Positions 25,301 through 39,165 of a stretch of DNA of 64,000 nucleotides are shown here, piece by piece. A program made the translations under genes and the position numbers. A model generated the notes under the pieces. That model was not told where the DNA came from. It did no database searches and saw nothing but the letters and a program-made list of their open reading frames with translations. This stretch comes from Rallus limicola. Lineage: Eukaryota; Chordata; Aves; Gruiformes; Rallidae. The DNA is taken from positions 2,604,001 through 2,668,000 of the forward strand of contig JAKCOZ010000040.1 in NCBI GenBank assembly GCA_022605955.1, in the 5' to 3' direction. How positions within the stretch are numbered: position 1 is the stretch's first letter; each line of letters starts with the position of its first letter.

Positions 25301-28300
25301 TCCTCCAGCTGGGACACAGGGCTGGTGTGTCTGTCAGCTGAGGAGCTGTCCTTTGGTGTGGAGACCGGTGCTCTTAAACCCCAGCTCACCAGACTCAGAC
25401 CCTGCTTGTTTCCTTCTAACATTTGGAGCCAGAAAGTGTAAAACTCTTGGGCTCTTTCATTCTTCAGAACTTAAACCTGAAGCAGCTGGTTGAAAACTTC
25501 ACCATTAAAAAGTTTCACTTCCCAAATAGTGCTGTTCTATAAATACCCTGTGCAGTGGGATATGACATTTACTCCCACACACGAGGCACAGCGTGCTTTG
25601 TAACTTGCGTACTCCAGCCCTTAACCCTTGAGCTGGCTTTGAGTAAACACATGGCAAGGAACTCACCTCTTCTGCAGGACAGACTCACGGTGTGGCCCGT
25701 GAGCTGGTGTGGGTTGCTGTGGAGTAAACAGGAGTAGAATTGCCTCAAGAATCATTCCATTTAGTATGGAAAGACTCCTTGGAGCTCATGGGATATCACG
25801 TAGCTAAAGGTGTTGCCTTAGGACTAGCAGTGCTCTCCACACTTATCAACAGATCTCAGAGCTCTTTCCTGGCCAAACCAAAGAAGTACTTAAGGCAGTT
25901 TGCTTTAATTTCTGATCCTGATTTATGATCCTTGACGCATTTCTTAGCTTGTCCCATGTAAAAGAGACAATACTGCTTTTCTTTTGTTCTTCATGTGTCT
26001 GTGTGTGCAGGAGGCAAACAGAAGGCTCTGTCTTCATTGGGTATGCTGGCTGTAGTGCTTTGGTGCTGATGCCACCTAAATATCCTATATAAACCAATAA
26101 ATATCTTCTCTCTGTGTATATCTCAGTGGGAGTAGGTTTGTAATATCCCTTTCTTATTGAGAAAGCGATAAAGACACCTAGATGGACAGATTGAAAATTT
26201 AATGTGTGCCTTATCTCATTCTCTTGCATGGCTTGACTTCACGTGAGCTCTCTCAGAACTGGGCTTGAACTTGAGCAAGGGTAGTGAAGTGTAATGCTGC
26301 AGCCATACCTCTGAGGGACCCAGAGCCCAGCATTTTTCTAAGCCCTTTTTTTAGTATAATGTTGGCACGTGGCTGTTCCTCTGGTGGTACAAGGGCTGTG
26401 GTGATCAACCTCAGAATTTGGGAATGGCCCGGGTTGGCTATCTCTGGGGTAGGAGATAGGGAAACAAAGAGATTGAGGAAAGGGACTGATTCTGATCTCA
26501 GTCACACATTGCTGAGGTGATGGATTCCTTTCAACTGAATGGCATAGCTGTGGCACTGAAAAATAAGAATGGCCTCGATGGCTTGCTGAAGTTTTTCATC
26601 AGCTCTTTTGAATAGTAAGCAGTTCCAATTAATTGGAGTTTGGCCCCTGCAGGGAATACGCTTCTGTACAGCTTCCTCTTATCTTTGCCAAAATATGATC
26701 AAATTGCTTGTCTTTCTGAACAACTTCTGCTTTCTGGCTGCGTTCTATCATCAGGAAACACATGTCAGCGTTTTAACAGCTGTGTCCTGTTGAGAATGAG
26801 CTCTTGGTCTGAGCTGGGCGCGTACGGAGCCGGGCTAGGGCTAGCTGTCCTTTGCTCATTTATGGTTAGGAGTATCAAGTAAACATTGCTTTTCTTATTT
26901 TTTTTCCCTTGCCTCTCTGCCATGGAGGTCATCTAAGGCTTTCAGCACTTCACAAACCAGCTTTCATGAAGCTGAATCTTCATCAGATTCTTCTATGGAG
27001 GCACCAGCAGCAGCGTATAAAAAGAGGAAATGGCCACTGGAAAGATAAAAGCCAAGATTATTAAAAGCAGCCTCTGGTTTTGGGTCTTGGCTGCTCAGTT
27101 CAAGGAAATTCAAACGTGCTTTTTCTAGTAGGTTACAGGACTTTTCTTGTTGTGATGACTCCTGTTTGGGAGGGGGGCTTAAAGAGCTTCCAAACTCAGC
27201 TCCCTAAAAATCACTTCTCTGAGAGTCATGGGTTGCATCAGAACATGCTGCTTACATAAACCTTCCAGCTATTCAAGGGCAACATACTAGAAACCAAGTA
27301 CAAAATCTGACTGAACATTACAATAGTCACATGTTGAGGTTTTTTAAGCCCTGAGTCTAAGAGTTAAGCAGTAAATGAAAAATCCAAATGTTGCTTTTTA
27401 AAAAGAAATTCTTCGTGTTTACTTTGGAGAGAGCCAGCTCATGAGTTCCAAGAAGCTGAAGGGTTGATAGTGCCACTTTGATTGAATGCTCCTTGCTTTA
27501 ACCAGTAACACCTCCATCCAAAATGAGCAGCAACTTCCTCCCAGAGAGCTGGCTGGAGTTCAGCTCATTGTACCCACTCATCAAAACACATCCCAGCTAC
27601 AACCTGTAGTCAGCAGCACTTGGATCTACACGCCCAGTACTTTTTCTAGAAAATTGTGCTGGTTTTTCACACCATCTTCTAGAGGGACTTTGCCTTGACA
27701 GGTGTGAAGAGATCAGTGAGGAGAAGTCGCTGGGGACACCAGTCCCTGGTAGCTGACGTGGGATCAGGACTGAAGCATTTCAGCAGGAGGAGGAGCTGGA
27801 GTTGATGTTGGCTCTGCAGGTTTTGCTTTGTGTATCAAGAGGACTTTGTTCCTAGACAGCCGGTCTTGTCACATCCCGGTGTAATTTTGCTGGGTGACAC
27901 AATGCAGATAAAACATAGTTATTATTCTTGTTCCCTGGCAGTTTGTGTTATACACTCCTGGGCTAAGAAGTGGCATCCAGAGTCCAACAGTCACTGTGAC
28001 TTGCTGGGTTTCTGAGCTGGGGTCGTTCCAAAATAACATGGGGCTTGTTGCAAGTGTGATGCCCTGTGAAAAGAATTTGGCTTTATCCAGTGGCTCTTAC
28101 CTGTCAGTGCAGGATCATTGCAGCACTTCACAGTGCTCCTCACGTTTGGGAACCCTGGTTTCATCCCACGGTGTCTTCTCATTTGCTCTTTCCATGGCAG
28201 AATGCACGTAGGCATGGGGCTGGCTGGGTGCTACCACCTGCATTTATAATCTAGTTAGAAATGTTTAAACTCAGTGGGGCATGGGCAAAACCTGACTGGC

Positions 28301-31195
28301 TTACTTGGGCTTCAGATTTTCCTCTTCCCCAGATTGCAGTGGTCTGTGACCATTTCCATGTCCCTTACCCTCTCTGCTGAGTACCTTGGGAGGCATACAG
28401 CATCACATCAAACCTCCAAACCTCCGACAGGATCTTGTCAGCATACTGAGACTGATCTCTGCTGGGCAATTAAGTCAAATGAGGCTGAATAAATTGTGCC
28501 CCTCTGGTGGTTTAGCCCTGGCTGGAGGCCAGATGCCCACCAAAGCCTTTTTGTTGCTCCCCATTTCAGCTGGACAGGGGAGAAAATACAGGAGAGACTC
28601 AGGAGTGGAGATAAGGATGGAGAGAGATCATTCCACAATCAGCATCATGGACAGAACAGACTCATTACTTACTAAGGTCAGGGTGTGTGGGGTTGGGGTG
28701 TCACCTGGAGTGGAGCTGAGGAGTGGAGGCAGGCAGCAGGGTCAGGAGAAGTGGGTACCAGCTCCAGGCTGTCCCCAGCAGGCAGGGCAGGGGGTACTGC
28801 CTTCTCTTTAGTGCTGTGACTAGACGCCACCGTCCCTCTTCTCTCCCTGTGCGCTGCAGTGTGTCCCCAAGCACAGCCATCACCCCCAGGTCTTGGTGAG
28901 GAAGGGCTGGCTCTGAGTCCGGGGCTCAGAAGCTGCTCTGCTCCCAACACTGCTCGTGTAGGTGTTGCAGCAACCCCCAGATGGATGAGCAGCGTGGGCC
29001 TGACCCCACACTTCTCCTCCAGGCACTTGGGCTCCGCAGTCGCTGCCAAGCGCCATAATTAGGAATCTTGTTAGGAGACATCCTGGGGTCTGTGTCTGCG
29101 AGGCAGCCAGAACCCCCCTGCTCTGCACGGGCACTTCCCACACCGGGAAGACCTGCTCCAGCTTCCCCTGAGGCTGAAGCATCAGAGCCATCACACCGAC
29201 TGAGCCGGCGACAGGGACTGACCCAGAGCAGAGAGGAAATTCTGAGCCTGTCGGGACAGGGAGCCCTCAAGAAGCTCAGCTGTTGGTGGCTGCTGCTTTG
29301 CAGGCTCCTTTCTGGAATCTCCCTTTTCATCCCAACCCCTGTCCTCCACTTGAACCTTCTGAAATCCCGAGCAGTCAGTAAGCTCTCGCCTCTTACAGGC
29401 ATTCATTTGGTCCCAATTAAACCCTGGCAGCTGGTGCCTGCTGTGCTGCGCTCCCACCCTGTCTCTGCAAGGTGCTTGCCTTGCAAGAAGGTTGGTGTAG
29501 CTTTGGTGTAGCTGTGATTCTGTTATTCACACTAACCAGCCCTGCCAGGAGTTGCTGTGGGGACCTGCTCCTCTGTGTATCCTCTTAGCAGGTTTCTTTA
29601 CTCGGCTGCTACATCCAGGTAGTTCCCCAGCTTGGCTCTCACCCTGCCCCAGCACTCCTGCCACCCACCCTGGAGCACCCCTACCTCCTTTCAGTACTGC
29701 TCTAGCACAAATTAACACCATGATTACTGCAGTTCTATTGATGTTCTCAGCTTGGAAATCGGATACAATGTTGGAAATAGTCATGTAATTTCTCCTGTGT
29801 TTGTTGTATGTGGTGGGAAGGGCTAGTGAGAAACAGGACACCAGAAAAGAAAAAGCAGCCCACCCTGGTGAGGCTGGAGATGTCTCATGTCCAGTGTTGT
29901 ATCCCATTTTTACTCTGGGGATCCTCTCCTGCTGTGTCCAGCCTCCCACCTGGCTCCTCTCAGACCAGTGCCACCTCCATTGGCATCCCTGCTCTCCCCA
30001 CGACTGCTGATCTGCTTCCAAAGTCCATCCTCCCTCCCCTTATTTCCCAGGAAAATCCCAGCCTGTGTGATAAGATAACCCTCACACTTTCTCAAACCTG
30101 AGCTTCAACTCCCTCTTGGTGATGCTTTTCATTTTTCATTTCCCAGGAAAAGGATGATCTTGGTGGAGGAAGCCCAGCTTGGCATGACCCCTGTCCCTGC
30201 TGTCACGTGTGAAGAGAGACAAGAGAAATTCACCCCAGGGTCCCTCCACATCGCTTGTCCCCAGGGGTGAGCGGCCAGGACGTGACACGAGGTATGGGCA
30301 CATCCCAAATCATGTCATCTGCAAGACCCTACAAGCAGGAGACATTCCTCCTCCTGAAATAAAATACCTAAAAAGGACAAAGATTTCTTTCACTGGGCTT
30401 CACAGCTAGGTGTGGGGGTGCACTAGCTAAATATTTACATACAGATCAATCAGGGTTTATTAGAGGCAGGCAAGCTGCAGCTAATATTAGGACCTGGCAA
30501 AACATGCAAAAAAAACCCAACACCCAGAGTAGCTTTGCTTTCTCAGTGTGGAAAGTGCCTTCAAAAAACCAGACTGAGAGTGTACTGCTAAATGTGGGGC
30601 CTCTGGTTTTGTTCCCTCTGTGGATCCTTTAACTTCTGTTCTGGGAAATGGGACATCAGAGAACCTGGCAGAGGAAACGGGCAGCGCCTCTCGCCTCCGC
30701 TCTTCACTCCAGCCTTGGACATTCTAGTAGGGAGAATTAGGCAGGATCCTCCTTAGACAGACCCGTGGGATGGAGCAGGGGCATGACACAAAGTACTTTA
30801 TGCAGATCCAACGCTTCCTTCCTTAAAGCAATAGTGCTCTGGCAAAAGCAGCTGGCTCAGCCTTCGCTGATGGAATTAATTATGATTAATCAAAAGTGTC
30901 AGGGATTGGAATGTCTAATCAAATTGAACCAGACTGTAAAAAAAGTATAAATAGAAATGGTTTTAAAAATTCAGCCAGGAGTTGGGTATTAATCTTACAG
31001 AAAAATGCATGCAGTGCTTTAAAGTTGATTATGAATCTGTTGCAGAATAGCAAAACCCCTTGAAGTGTGCAATAAGACAGAGGTTCTGTCTTCAGGTGTG
31101 ATCCATCCACTAGATATAAAGAGAATTCCTCCTCTGGGACTGCCTACCCCAGAGCTGAGGTCTGTCAGCCCTGTGTGGGGCAGGAGCAGAGTCCC
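22350..31195. other. Intergenic, no protein gene recognised
   Basis: One CR1 (23549-23893). The rest looks unique, with moderately GC-rich patches at 28.6-30.1 kb. Open frames up to about 160 codons overlap on both strands and resemble no family. A divergent non-coding transcript from the CpG island is possible but I cannot show exons. Confidence 0.6.
23549..23893 (+). mobile_element. CR1 LINE 3' fragment
   Basis: Carries GGCACTGGCACAGGCTCCCC, AGAAGCATCTGGACGATGCC and GGAGTTGGACTTGATGGGCC blocks, ending with a decayed tail. Confidence 0.85.
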
Positions 31196-31308
31196 TGAGT
31201 GTGTTTAACAGAGGGTAGATGAGGTGCTCAGGGATCTGGTTTAGCACAGGACAGGAATGGTAGGACTGGATAATCTTAAAGGTCTTTTCCAACCTTGTGA
31301 TTCTGTGA
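31196..31308 (+). mobile_element. CR1 LINE 3' end
   Basis: TGTTTAACAGAGGGTAGATG to AACCTTGTGATTCTGTGAAA, a short 3' terminal piece. Confidence 0.85.
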
Positions 31309-31309
31309 A

Positions 31310-31432
31310 ATGTTCAAGGTGAGGTTGGACGGGGTTCTGAGCAGCCTGGTCTAGCTGATGATGTCCCTGCCTCTGGAACTGGATGGGGTTAATGTCCCTT
31401 CCCACTAAAACCAGTATGATAGAGCCCGGGCA
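31310..31432 (+). mobile_element. Degraded CR1 3' fragment
   Basis: TTCAAGGTGAGGTTGGACGG ... CTGGATGGGGTTAATGTCCC: a second, decayed CR1 3' piece directly after the previous one. Confidence 0.55.
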
Positions 31433-31892
31433 CATTTTAGCAGATCGATACCTGTGAGGTGGGTGCACTGTCTCAGTTTCACAAACCTTTTCAGTTCCCC
31501 CCTTGCTCTCTGGAGCAGTGCTCAACGCATGCCAGATGGTGCAGGTTAGGGCTGGTGCTGAGATCACAGTGTCCCTGCTGTGGGGTTGCACTGCAGAGGT
31601 GCTTCCTGCTGGTGCTTCTTCTCAGGGGAGCTGGGAGCTGCTCACACCTGCAGACAAGAGCCCGAATAAAGGTTTAAAGCTCCAGCATTCCAGCCCACAC
31701 CAAACACTCAGCCCAAACACTGGCTTCTCTCAGCCTCTCACCTTTGACCAGAGTGGGAGTTGTTGGTTTCCCACAGTGCACACACAGCTGGAGTCATGTG
31801 TGTCACCGTCTCTGTTGGGTGTTGCAAAGCTGAGGTGGTTGTGTTCACAGGGTGTGCTCTTCACTCGAGGAGTCCGGTAGCAAGAAAACAGT

Positions 31893-32174
31893 TAGATGGG
31901 CCAGGAGTGATAGGACAAGGGGGAAGGGTTTAAATTGGAAGAGGGTAGATTTAGATTGGGTTTTAGAAAGGAATTCTTCACTCTGAGGGTGGGGAGGCCC
32001 TGGCACAGCGTGCCCAGGGAGGTGGCTGCCCCATCCCTGGAGGTGTCCAAGGCTGGGTTGGATGGGGCCTTGAGCAGCCTGGGCTGGTGAGAGGTGTCAT
32101 GGCAGAGGGGTGGGAATTGATGGTCTTCATGGTCCCTTCCAGCCCAAACCAGTCTGGGATTCTGGGATTCTATG
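31893..32174 (+). mobile_element. CR1 LINE 3' fragment
   Basis: From GATGGGCCAGGAGTGATAGG through GCCCAGGGAGGTGGCTGCCC to the repeated tail TTCTGGGATTCTATGATGG. Confidence 0.85.
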
Positions 32175-32725
32175 ATGGGCTTGAAAAACACAACAAGAAA
32201 CCCTGTGGTGAATCCACTGAATCTCCAGGCAAACAAGTTCCCACTTCAGAGGATGTAGGACCAACTTGAGGGCTAAGCCAACCCATTCCCACACTGTTGC
32301 TGTTGTCCTGAGCCTGTGTCCTAATGCTCAGGTTAACTTCTCCTCCTTCTTTTGTCCTAAAAGCCGTTCCCCACTGGGCCATCTGTGATGTCCTTACTTG
32401 GCCACTTAATGTGAAGTGAGTCAGCTCAGCCTGTTGGGACTCAGAAGCCTCCAATAGTCCCGGGTGTTCGTTATTGCTGCACAGTTTTCTTTGGGAGTCC
32501 TTTGCCCAGGGTCAATATTTGAAGACAGGGTGAAGCCCACACAGCAAATACTGCTGCTCTGGGGCGCGGGGGAGTGAAGTGATACTGTGAGGTAAAATTC
32601 CCCAGTCTCAGGTAGAGCACCCAGGATGTATCTGTGCCATCCTCCAGGCAAAGCTCAGGAGCAACATTTGTGTTTGATTTATTCCTGTTGCAAACTGGGC
32701 TGGAAAAGCTTAGAGCTGAGCTTTA

Positions 32726-33258
32726 GGGTCATAGAAACAGAGAATGGTCTGGGTTGGGAAGGACCCCAAGGGTCACAGAGCTCCAACCCCCTGACACAGG
32801 CAGGGACACCAACCTCCAGGCCTGGAGCTACACAAGGTTGCCCAGGGCCCCAGCCAACCTGGCCTTCAACACCCCCAGGGACGGGGCACCCACCCCCTCT
32901 CTGGGCAGCCTGTTCCAGCCCCTCACCACTCTCTCTGTAAAGAACTTCCCCCTAATATCTCATCTAACCCTTCCTTCCTCCAGCTTCACTCCATCCCCCT
33001 TGTCCTGCCTTGTCTACCCTTTAAAAAAGTTGATTCCCCTCCTGTGTCTCTGCTCCCTTCAGGGACTGGCAGGCTGCAATGAGGTCCCCCCACAGCCTTC
33101 TCTTCTCCAGGCTGACCCAGCCCAGCTCCCTCAGCCTCTCTCCAGAGGGGAGCTGCTCCAGCCCTCTGAGCATCTCCAGGGCTCCTCTGACCCCTCTCCA
33201 ACAGCCCCACATCTCTCTTGTCCTGGGGCCCAGCTCTGGACACAGGACTGGGACACCA
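32726..33258 (-). mobile_element. CR1 LINE 3' fragment, 0.53 kb
   Basis: Tail at GGTCATAGAAACAGAGAATG, then TTGCCCAGGGCCCCAGCCAA and the CTTCTCTTCTCCAGGCTGAC block. Shares a near-identical core with the copies at 34702 and 41034. Confidence 0.9.
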
Positions 33259-33749
33259 CAACTTCAGATTCTCCATCCAGTCCTTTGCAGTGTTTGGAGT
33301 GACATCATTTCTACTGGGTGCAAAATCTGGGAAGGGAACAGAAACTCCTCTGGGATAGAGCAGGTCCTTTTCTGCCCCATGCTTGCTTTTCCGTTGATCA
33401 AATCTGAAGGAAGTTTCAGAGGAAAAGGAAATGGGATCACCAAGAGCTTTCCAGCCAGCAGCACGCACGGGGCTTGAGCTCCCTCCACATCTCCCTGTCC
33501 CTCTGCTCTTTGGGTGCAGGAAGTGAGGTGGTGCTTGCAGGTAGACTCAGGACCATGGAGGTGGACAGGGTGTGTTCAGCAGTGAACTTCTCTTTCTGTC
33601 GGATGCTTACGACAGCCTGAGCCCAGCCCTTGAATATAACGAGAAGGGATCCATCCAGACCTGGTCCCAGGGGCAGATCTCATGTTGCCTCTACAAAAAA
33701 AAAACAAACTGAGAAGGGTTCAAGAAGACCAAGAGTGACTTGGAGGTGA

Positions 33750-33778
33750 CTTCAGTTTCAGCCCAGCTGAAACTGAAG
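33750..33778. repeat. 13-bp perfect inverted repeat, 3-nt loop
   Basis: CTTCAGTTTCAGC, CCA, GCTGAAACTGAAG. Each arm carries GAAACTGAAG, loosely like an interferon-response half-site. Confidence 0.85.
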
Positions 33779-34701
33779 CAATGTTGGGTTGAGTTTATTT
33801 AACTATGAAAAAGTTCAAGGGTTTCAATGAAATGTAATCATGCTCAACAGGCTAATGTAGATGCAGCTTAAGAGACAATTAATATAACTTTAAGATAAGA
33901 ATTTAATGGTTTTAAGAAGAGATTTGGTTTAGATTTTAGTAGAGTATGACTGTAACTGTGTGAGCTGCGTTGTGAGAACAGCTACAAAGGTTCAAGGTGG
34001 CACATTCAGGCTGGCACAGGGAGCAGGAACAGCTCTGTGGATCCACTGTAGCAGTTCTCCCTCAGCAAAGTCCTGAAATCAAATCAAATGTTGGTCTGTG
34101 CTGTGGGATTGACCATCTCCCACATTTCCTGCTTTAAAATAAACAGGTCTTGCCCCAACCTGGAACTGCAGCAGAAGATAAGCTGTGTCATGTAAGCTGT
34201 AAATGATGTGACTCGGAGACAAACTCTTTGTTTTGGCTCCTACAGCCCCAGATGTGAAAAGAGCCCAATTCAGGGCCAGGATCCTGAGCTGCTCTTGCAG
34301 CACACATCAGGGGGAAGAGTTGTTGCATTGCCAAGTGAAGATGGGAGCCTAATTCTGTTCCCTGTGTGAGCAGGCTTAAACATGTCTCAACCCATCGGAG
34401 AATTATTCTAGGTAAGAGCAACAACTCTCATATTGGAGTGAAAACAGTGTCTACCCTGTGGAGATAAGAAACAGATTCTTCTTTTCTAACTTAAACACAC
34501 AAGTTTAAAAAGTCACTTCTAAGGAAAGGAAAGGAAAGTAGTGTCTGTCTGAAGAAAAATCAGTCTAAGAAGAATACAAAGCACCTTCCACCTGTCCTAC
34601 CCACAGGATGCTCATTCTCTGCCCACCACAGGCACTCGCAGGCTTCTGGATGAAGGAGCTGAGCTGCCAGGATGGGGCTGCACCCCTAGGAGCTGCCTGT
34701 A

Positions 34702-35010
34702 TTCATAGAATCCCAGACTGATCTGGGTTGGGAGGGACCCCAAGGGTCACAGAGCTCCAACCCCCTGCCACAGGCAGGGACACCAACCTCCAGGCCTGGA
34801 GCTACACAAGGTTGCCCAGGGCCCCAGCCAACCTGGCCTTCAACACCCCCAAGGGACGGGGCACCCACCCCCTCTCTGGGCAGCCTGTTCCAGCCCCTCA
34901 CCACTCTCTCTGTAAAAAAACTTCCCCCTAAGATCCAATTTAACCCTTCCTTCCTTTAGCTTTAATCCATCCCCCTTGTCCTGCTGTTATCTACCCTGTT
35001 AAAAAGTTGA
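34702..35010 (-). mobile_element. CR1 LINE 3' fragment
   Basis: Starts ATTCATAGAATCCCAGACTG. Almost the same sequence as 32726 and 41034 over the first 230 bp. Confidence 0.9.
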
Positions 35011-36725
35011 TTCTCCCTCATTCCTCAAGCAGAAAGTTTCATTTCACCAAAGGGCTGCACAGGCTGTTTCTCAGCCTCCAAAGCTGCCTTCTGCCTGGGA
35101 TGCCACTGGTGGGACGGGTCCCTCTGTGTCTCTCTCACCTGTCCAGAGTGCAGCATCCACCATGTGAAGGAGCAGCAGCCATGGGATGTATTCTCTTGCC
35201 TGCCACGCACGCAGCATCATTCCCTGGGATCCAGTGGATCCACGAGCTGGTCTGGGAGCCTGACACTTGGGTTGTGTGGGCTGTGTCCGTGCCAGCCTGC
35301 ACACACATGGCACACGACTCATTCCAAGGTTGCCTTGAGTTGTTTTGGGAGAACTGGAGAGGATTCACTTTGTGGGGAAGGTGTAAAGAAGCTTTGGGCA
35401 GGGTGGTGCTGTAGAGTCGGGTGAGCTCTGGAGCTGTGCTCAGCCCAGCTCTCACCGCAGGGCTGCTGGAGTGGGCAGGGTTAGTTTGGGGGGTGTTGTG
35501 GGGCTGGGAGATTGATCTTCTGAGCACTGCAACAGCTCTGGGCTGGGGCAGGGAGGAGGTGATCGATGGTGGGTGGCTGGCCAGGCTATCCTTCCCATGC
35601 TGCCACCCTACATCTGGAGGGGGTGAGGCCAAACCCATACCGGGCAGGGATGGGTGGGAGTTTGCACCCTGGTTCATGTTCTTGGCTGTTAAAATATTCC
35701 ATTCATGAGGCAGATGGAGGATCCTGTGAGCAACACACCTGGTCACCAAGTGGTGTCAGAGCACAGACTCTCCAGCAGCCCCTCTGGGACTGAAGGATGG
35801 GTTTTCTGCAGCCGCTCTACGTACAACCTCTGGTACGGCCGTGCTGGGGGAAACCCTGAGCAGCTAATGGGGTACAGGGGAGCCCAAGGATGGGTCCTTT
35901 CCCAGCAAATCCTCCCCGTTTCCAGTGATCTGCAGCTTCAGGACTTTCTGAACTGGATATTGTCTCTGGACTCATGTTTATCAGCCCCTGTGGCAGCTCC
36001 CATTTTTGGAGACAAGCGCTGAGGAGGAGACTGAAAGGTCTCTGTGACCCACAAGGAGACACTCTCCAGCCTGCACACACCAGCCACTCTTGGTGGTTTC
36101 TTTTCCACAGGAATTGTTAATACTGAAAATTTGCACTTGAATGTTTTCACTGGAGCAGCAGGATCACCCAGCTCAGCCCCAGTGCCAGGCAGGGACACCA
36201 GGCTGGTCACAGTCACACCGCCTGCCCCTTCCAGTGTGTGCCTGGAGAAAGAGCAAACCCCAACCAGTGCTCAGGTCTCTTCCAAAAACAATGACATCAT
36301 GTTGAAGCCATCAAGCATGTGATTTCCCGGCCCTGAAACCGAAAGGAGCCCTCTCTCCAGGAGAGGGAGAGAAGTTGTGCAAGAGCCAGCTGGGATTCAG
36401 GAGGAAAGGCTTTATCCTCTCTCCAGGGAGGTTGTACAACGTTCAAGCAGAACCCCAGCCACAGGACTGCAGCTCTGGACCTCTGAAGTGCTGTGCAGGA
36501 CAAGCTGCAGCCTTTGGAGAAGGAAAAAGCTTAAAACTTTTGATCTGCCTTTAGATTTTGAGCCTGTTTCTTGGGAAATTGGCTTCTTTATATATAAAAG
36601 TCCTGATGCATGAACTGAAGGAGGGTGTTTGGATTGGAGCAGAGTGGGTTACCTACCTGGTGTGGTGCCTTAAGGTGAGAGGATGTAAGGATGTGGCGGC
36701 TTGTTTGACCTCAGGCACTCACACA

Positions 36726-37235
36726 CAGCATCACAGACTGGTGAGGGCTGGCAGGAACCTCTGGAGATCACCCAGTCCCACCCCCCCAGAGCAGGATCCC
36801 CTCGAGCAGGCTGCACAGGACTGTGCCCAGGATCAGGGGTTGGAATGTCTCCAGAGATGGAGACTCCCCAGCCCCTCTGGGCAGCCTGGCACAGGGCTCT
36901 GCCCCCCTCACAGCAAAGAAGTTCCTCCTCAGGCTTAGGTGGAACTTCCTCTGCTCCAGTTTGTGCCCATGGCCTCTTGTCCTGTCCCTGGGCACCACTG
37001 AACACAGACTGACCCATCCCCCTGCCTCCACCCTCCAAGGATTTATCAGCACTGAGAAGATCCCCCTCAGTCTTCTCTTCTCTGGACTGAACAGCCCCAA
37101 GTCCCTCAGCCTCTCTTCCTGAGAGAGATGTTCCAGTCCCCTCAGCATCTCCATAGCCCTTTGCTGTCCCCTCTCCAACAGCTCCCTGCCCTCCTTGAAC
37201 ACCTGCAGGGCAAATAACACCATGGAGCCCCAGAC
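36726..37235 (-). mobile_element. CR1 LINE 3' fragment
   Basis: AGCATCACAGACTGGTGAGG at the 3' end, CTCTGGGCAGCCTGGCACAG and the CTTCTCTTCTCTGGACTGAA block. Confidence 0.9.
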
Positions 37236-38829
37236 AGTGGGGTCAGGCTTCCTTCTGCACTCAGGTCCTTGCCAGCAGCTCTGTTCCTGGTCCCACTTTC
37301 CTGCAGCCTCGTGATTCAGGGGAGGGAAGAGCAGCTCCGCTCCGCTCCGGCATTGAGTCACTGGGGTCCCACATGGACATCTCACAAGGATCCCCTTTGA
37401 TCCCAGCACAGTGAGGAAGCTGCAGAAACAAAGACAAGAGCCCACAAATGCTGCAGAGTGACTAATCCAAAGGGGAGGAAACCTACTGGGAACTGTGGTC
37501 TGAGACAAATCCCAGTCTCGGGAGGCTCAGGTGTGCTTCCCCAGCTGGGACAGGCGGGTTTGCAAGTCCCAGAGCCCAGCTGGGAGCTGAGCTGCTTGAA
37601 ACCTTCGAGCTTCTCTTTCCTGAAAGCTCATTTCAGTGGATTAGCAGATGTCTTTGTTGGAGCCCTGGGTCCCTGCCAAGGATTACTGTAAACACTTGGC
37701 AAGGTGCAGCCTCCTGGCACGGCGCTCGCCCTCGCAGGGGGAGCTCCAGGTCACCTCGCCGAGGGGCAGTTCTGGTGCTGGCGCTCACAGAGGAGCTGTT
37801 AACTGGAAACACCCTGGGCAGGGGTAACACCACAGGAACCCCCAACCCTGGGACTGCAGGTAGATTTTATATTTTCCCAACCTTCTTCGCTGAGGAGGGG
37901 TAAAGGGGTTATCTACTGACTTACTGGGACCAGCCACAGCTGTCCCCAGACCTGTGGAGCCCCAACACAGTTGGACACGGTTCCACATGACGCCCAGTGT
38001 CTGTGCATCACCTGAGGGTGCCAGGTGTCACAACCAAGCACAACAGAGCACGATGGGGACCAATGTGTGATCCAGGGGTGAAGCTGGGCCTGCACGGCCG
38101 CGGCCGAAAGCTACTGCTCACACCATGCTGAGAGAGATGGCTCAGTGGGTGCCTCAGTAAGGATCTCATGTGCTTCCACCACGGTGGGACTAAGGGATGG
38201 AGCAAAGACCCCTGCAAGACACTTGTCCCCGCGCCAGCACAGGAGGATGCTGCCCTTCCAGGCACAACGTCAGCAGGAGCATCACAGGCGGCTCCCAAAC
38301 ACCAACACCCAACCCCAGGAGCGCGGACCCTGGAGAAGACACCTGGGTGATGCAGGGCCCTGAACTGACTGAGGTTTGAAGAAAAATGTTCTACAGAAAA
38401 GGTATGTGACCTTATTGCAGACTGCCAGCGACGGAGCCTGTGACACCTCCCTGAGTGGCTCCAGCAATTAATTACCTCCCCTGTGATGAACTTGCACCAT
38501 GTTTCCTGGCTCAGCACCGCTTGCTTGGTACTGGCTTGGGCTTTTTCTTTTCTCTGGTGGATACAAGGACCCTTCCCTGCCAAACTTCTGTTCCCCTGTG
38601 GGATCTGCAGTGATTGGGTCTGTCTGAGCCCCAGGAGCACCATGGATGTGGGATCCCCATCCTGCTCCAGACTCTCCAGCCTGCCAATGGGAGTTCCCAG
38701 GGTGGTTGTCGTCCCTCACCACACCTTCTAGGTACTGATTTCCCCATCCCTGTTTGCATGGGAAGCCCCCATCCTGTGCCCAGGACAGAGGAGGAATGGC
38801 TATGGGAGCCCTGAGGAGTGGCTGAGGGT

Positions 38830-39165
38830 TGTGGGTTTGTCTTATCTGGAGAGAAGGAGCCTGAGGGCTGACCTCACAGCTCTCTGCAGCTTCCAAGAGG
38901 AGACGTGGAGGGAGGTCTGAGCTCTCCTCCATGGGATCCAGGGACAGGGAAGGATCCAAAGCTGTGCCAGGGAGGTTTGGATGGGACATTGGGAAGCGTT
39001 TTTACTGTGGGGCATTCAGAAGCTGGAACTGGCCCCAAAAACTCTCAATGTCTCAGAGGCAGGTGGACAACAAGCTCTAACTCTTGGCCAGCCCTGAGCT
39101 GCATGAGCAGTTGAGCCAAATGACCACTGTGGGTCTGTTCCAGCCAAACTCTCCATCCTGTCCTG
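38830..39165 (+). mobile_element. Old CR1 fragment
   Basis: GAGAAGGAGCCTGAGGGCTG, GGAGGTTTGGATGGGACATT and CACTGTGGGTCTGTTCCAGC resemble diverged CR1 3' blocks; no clear tail. Confidence 0.6.
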
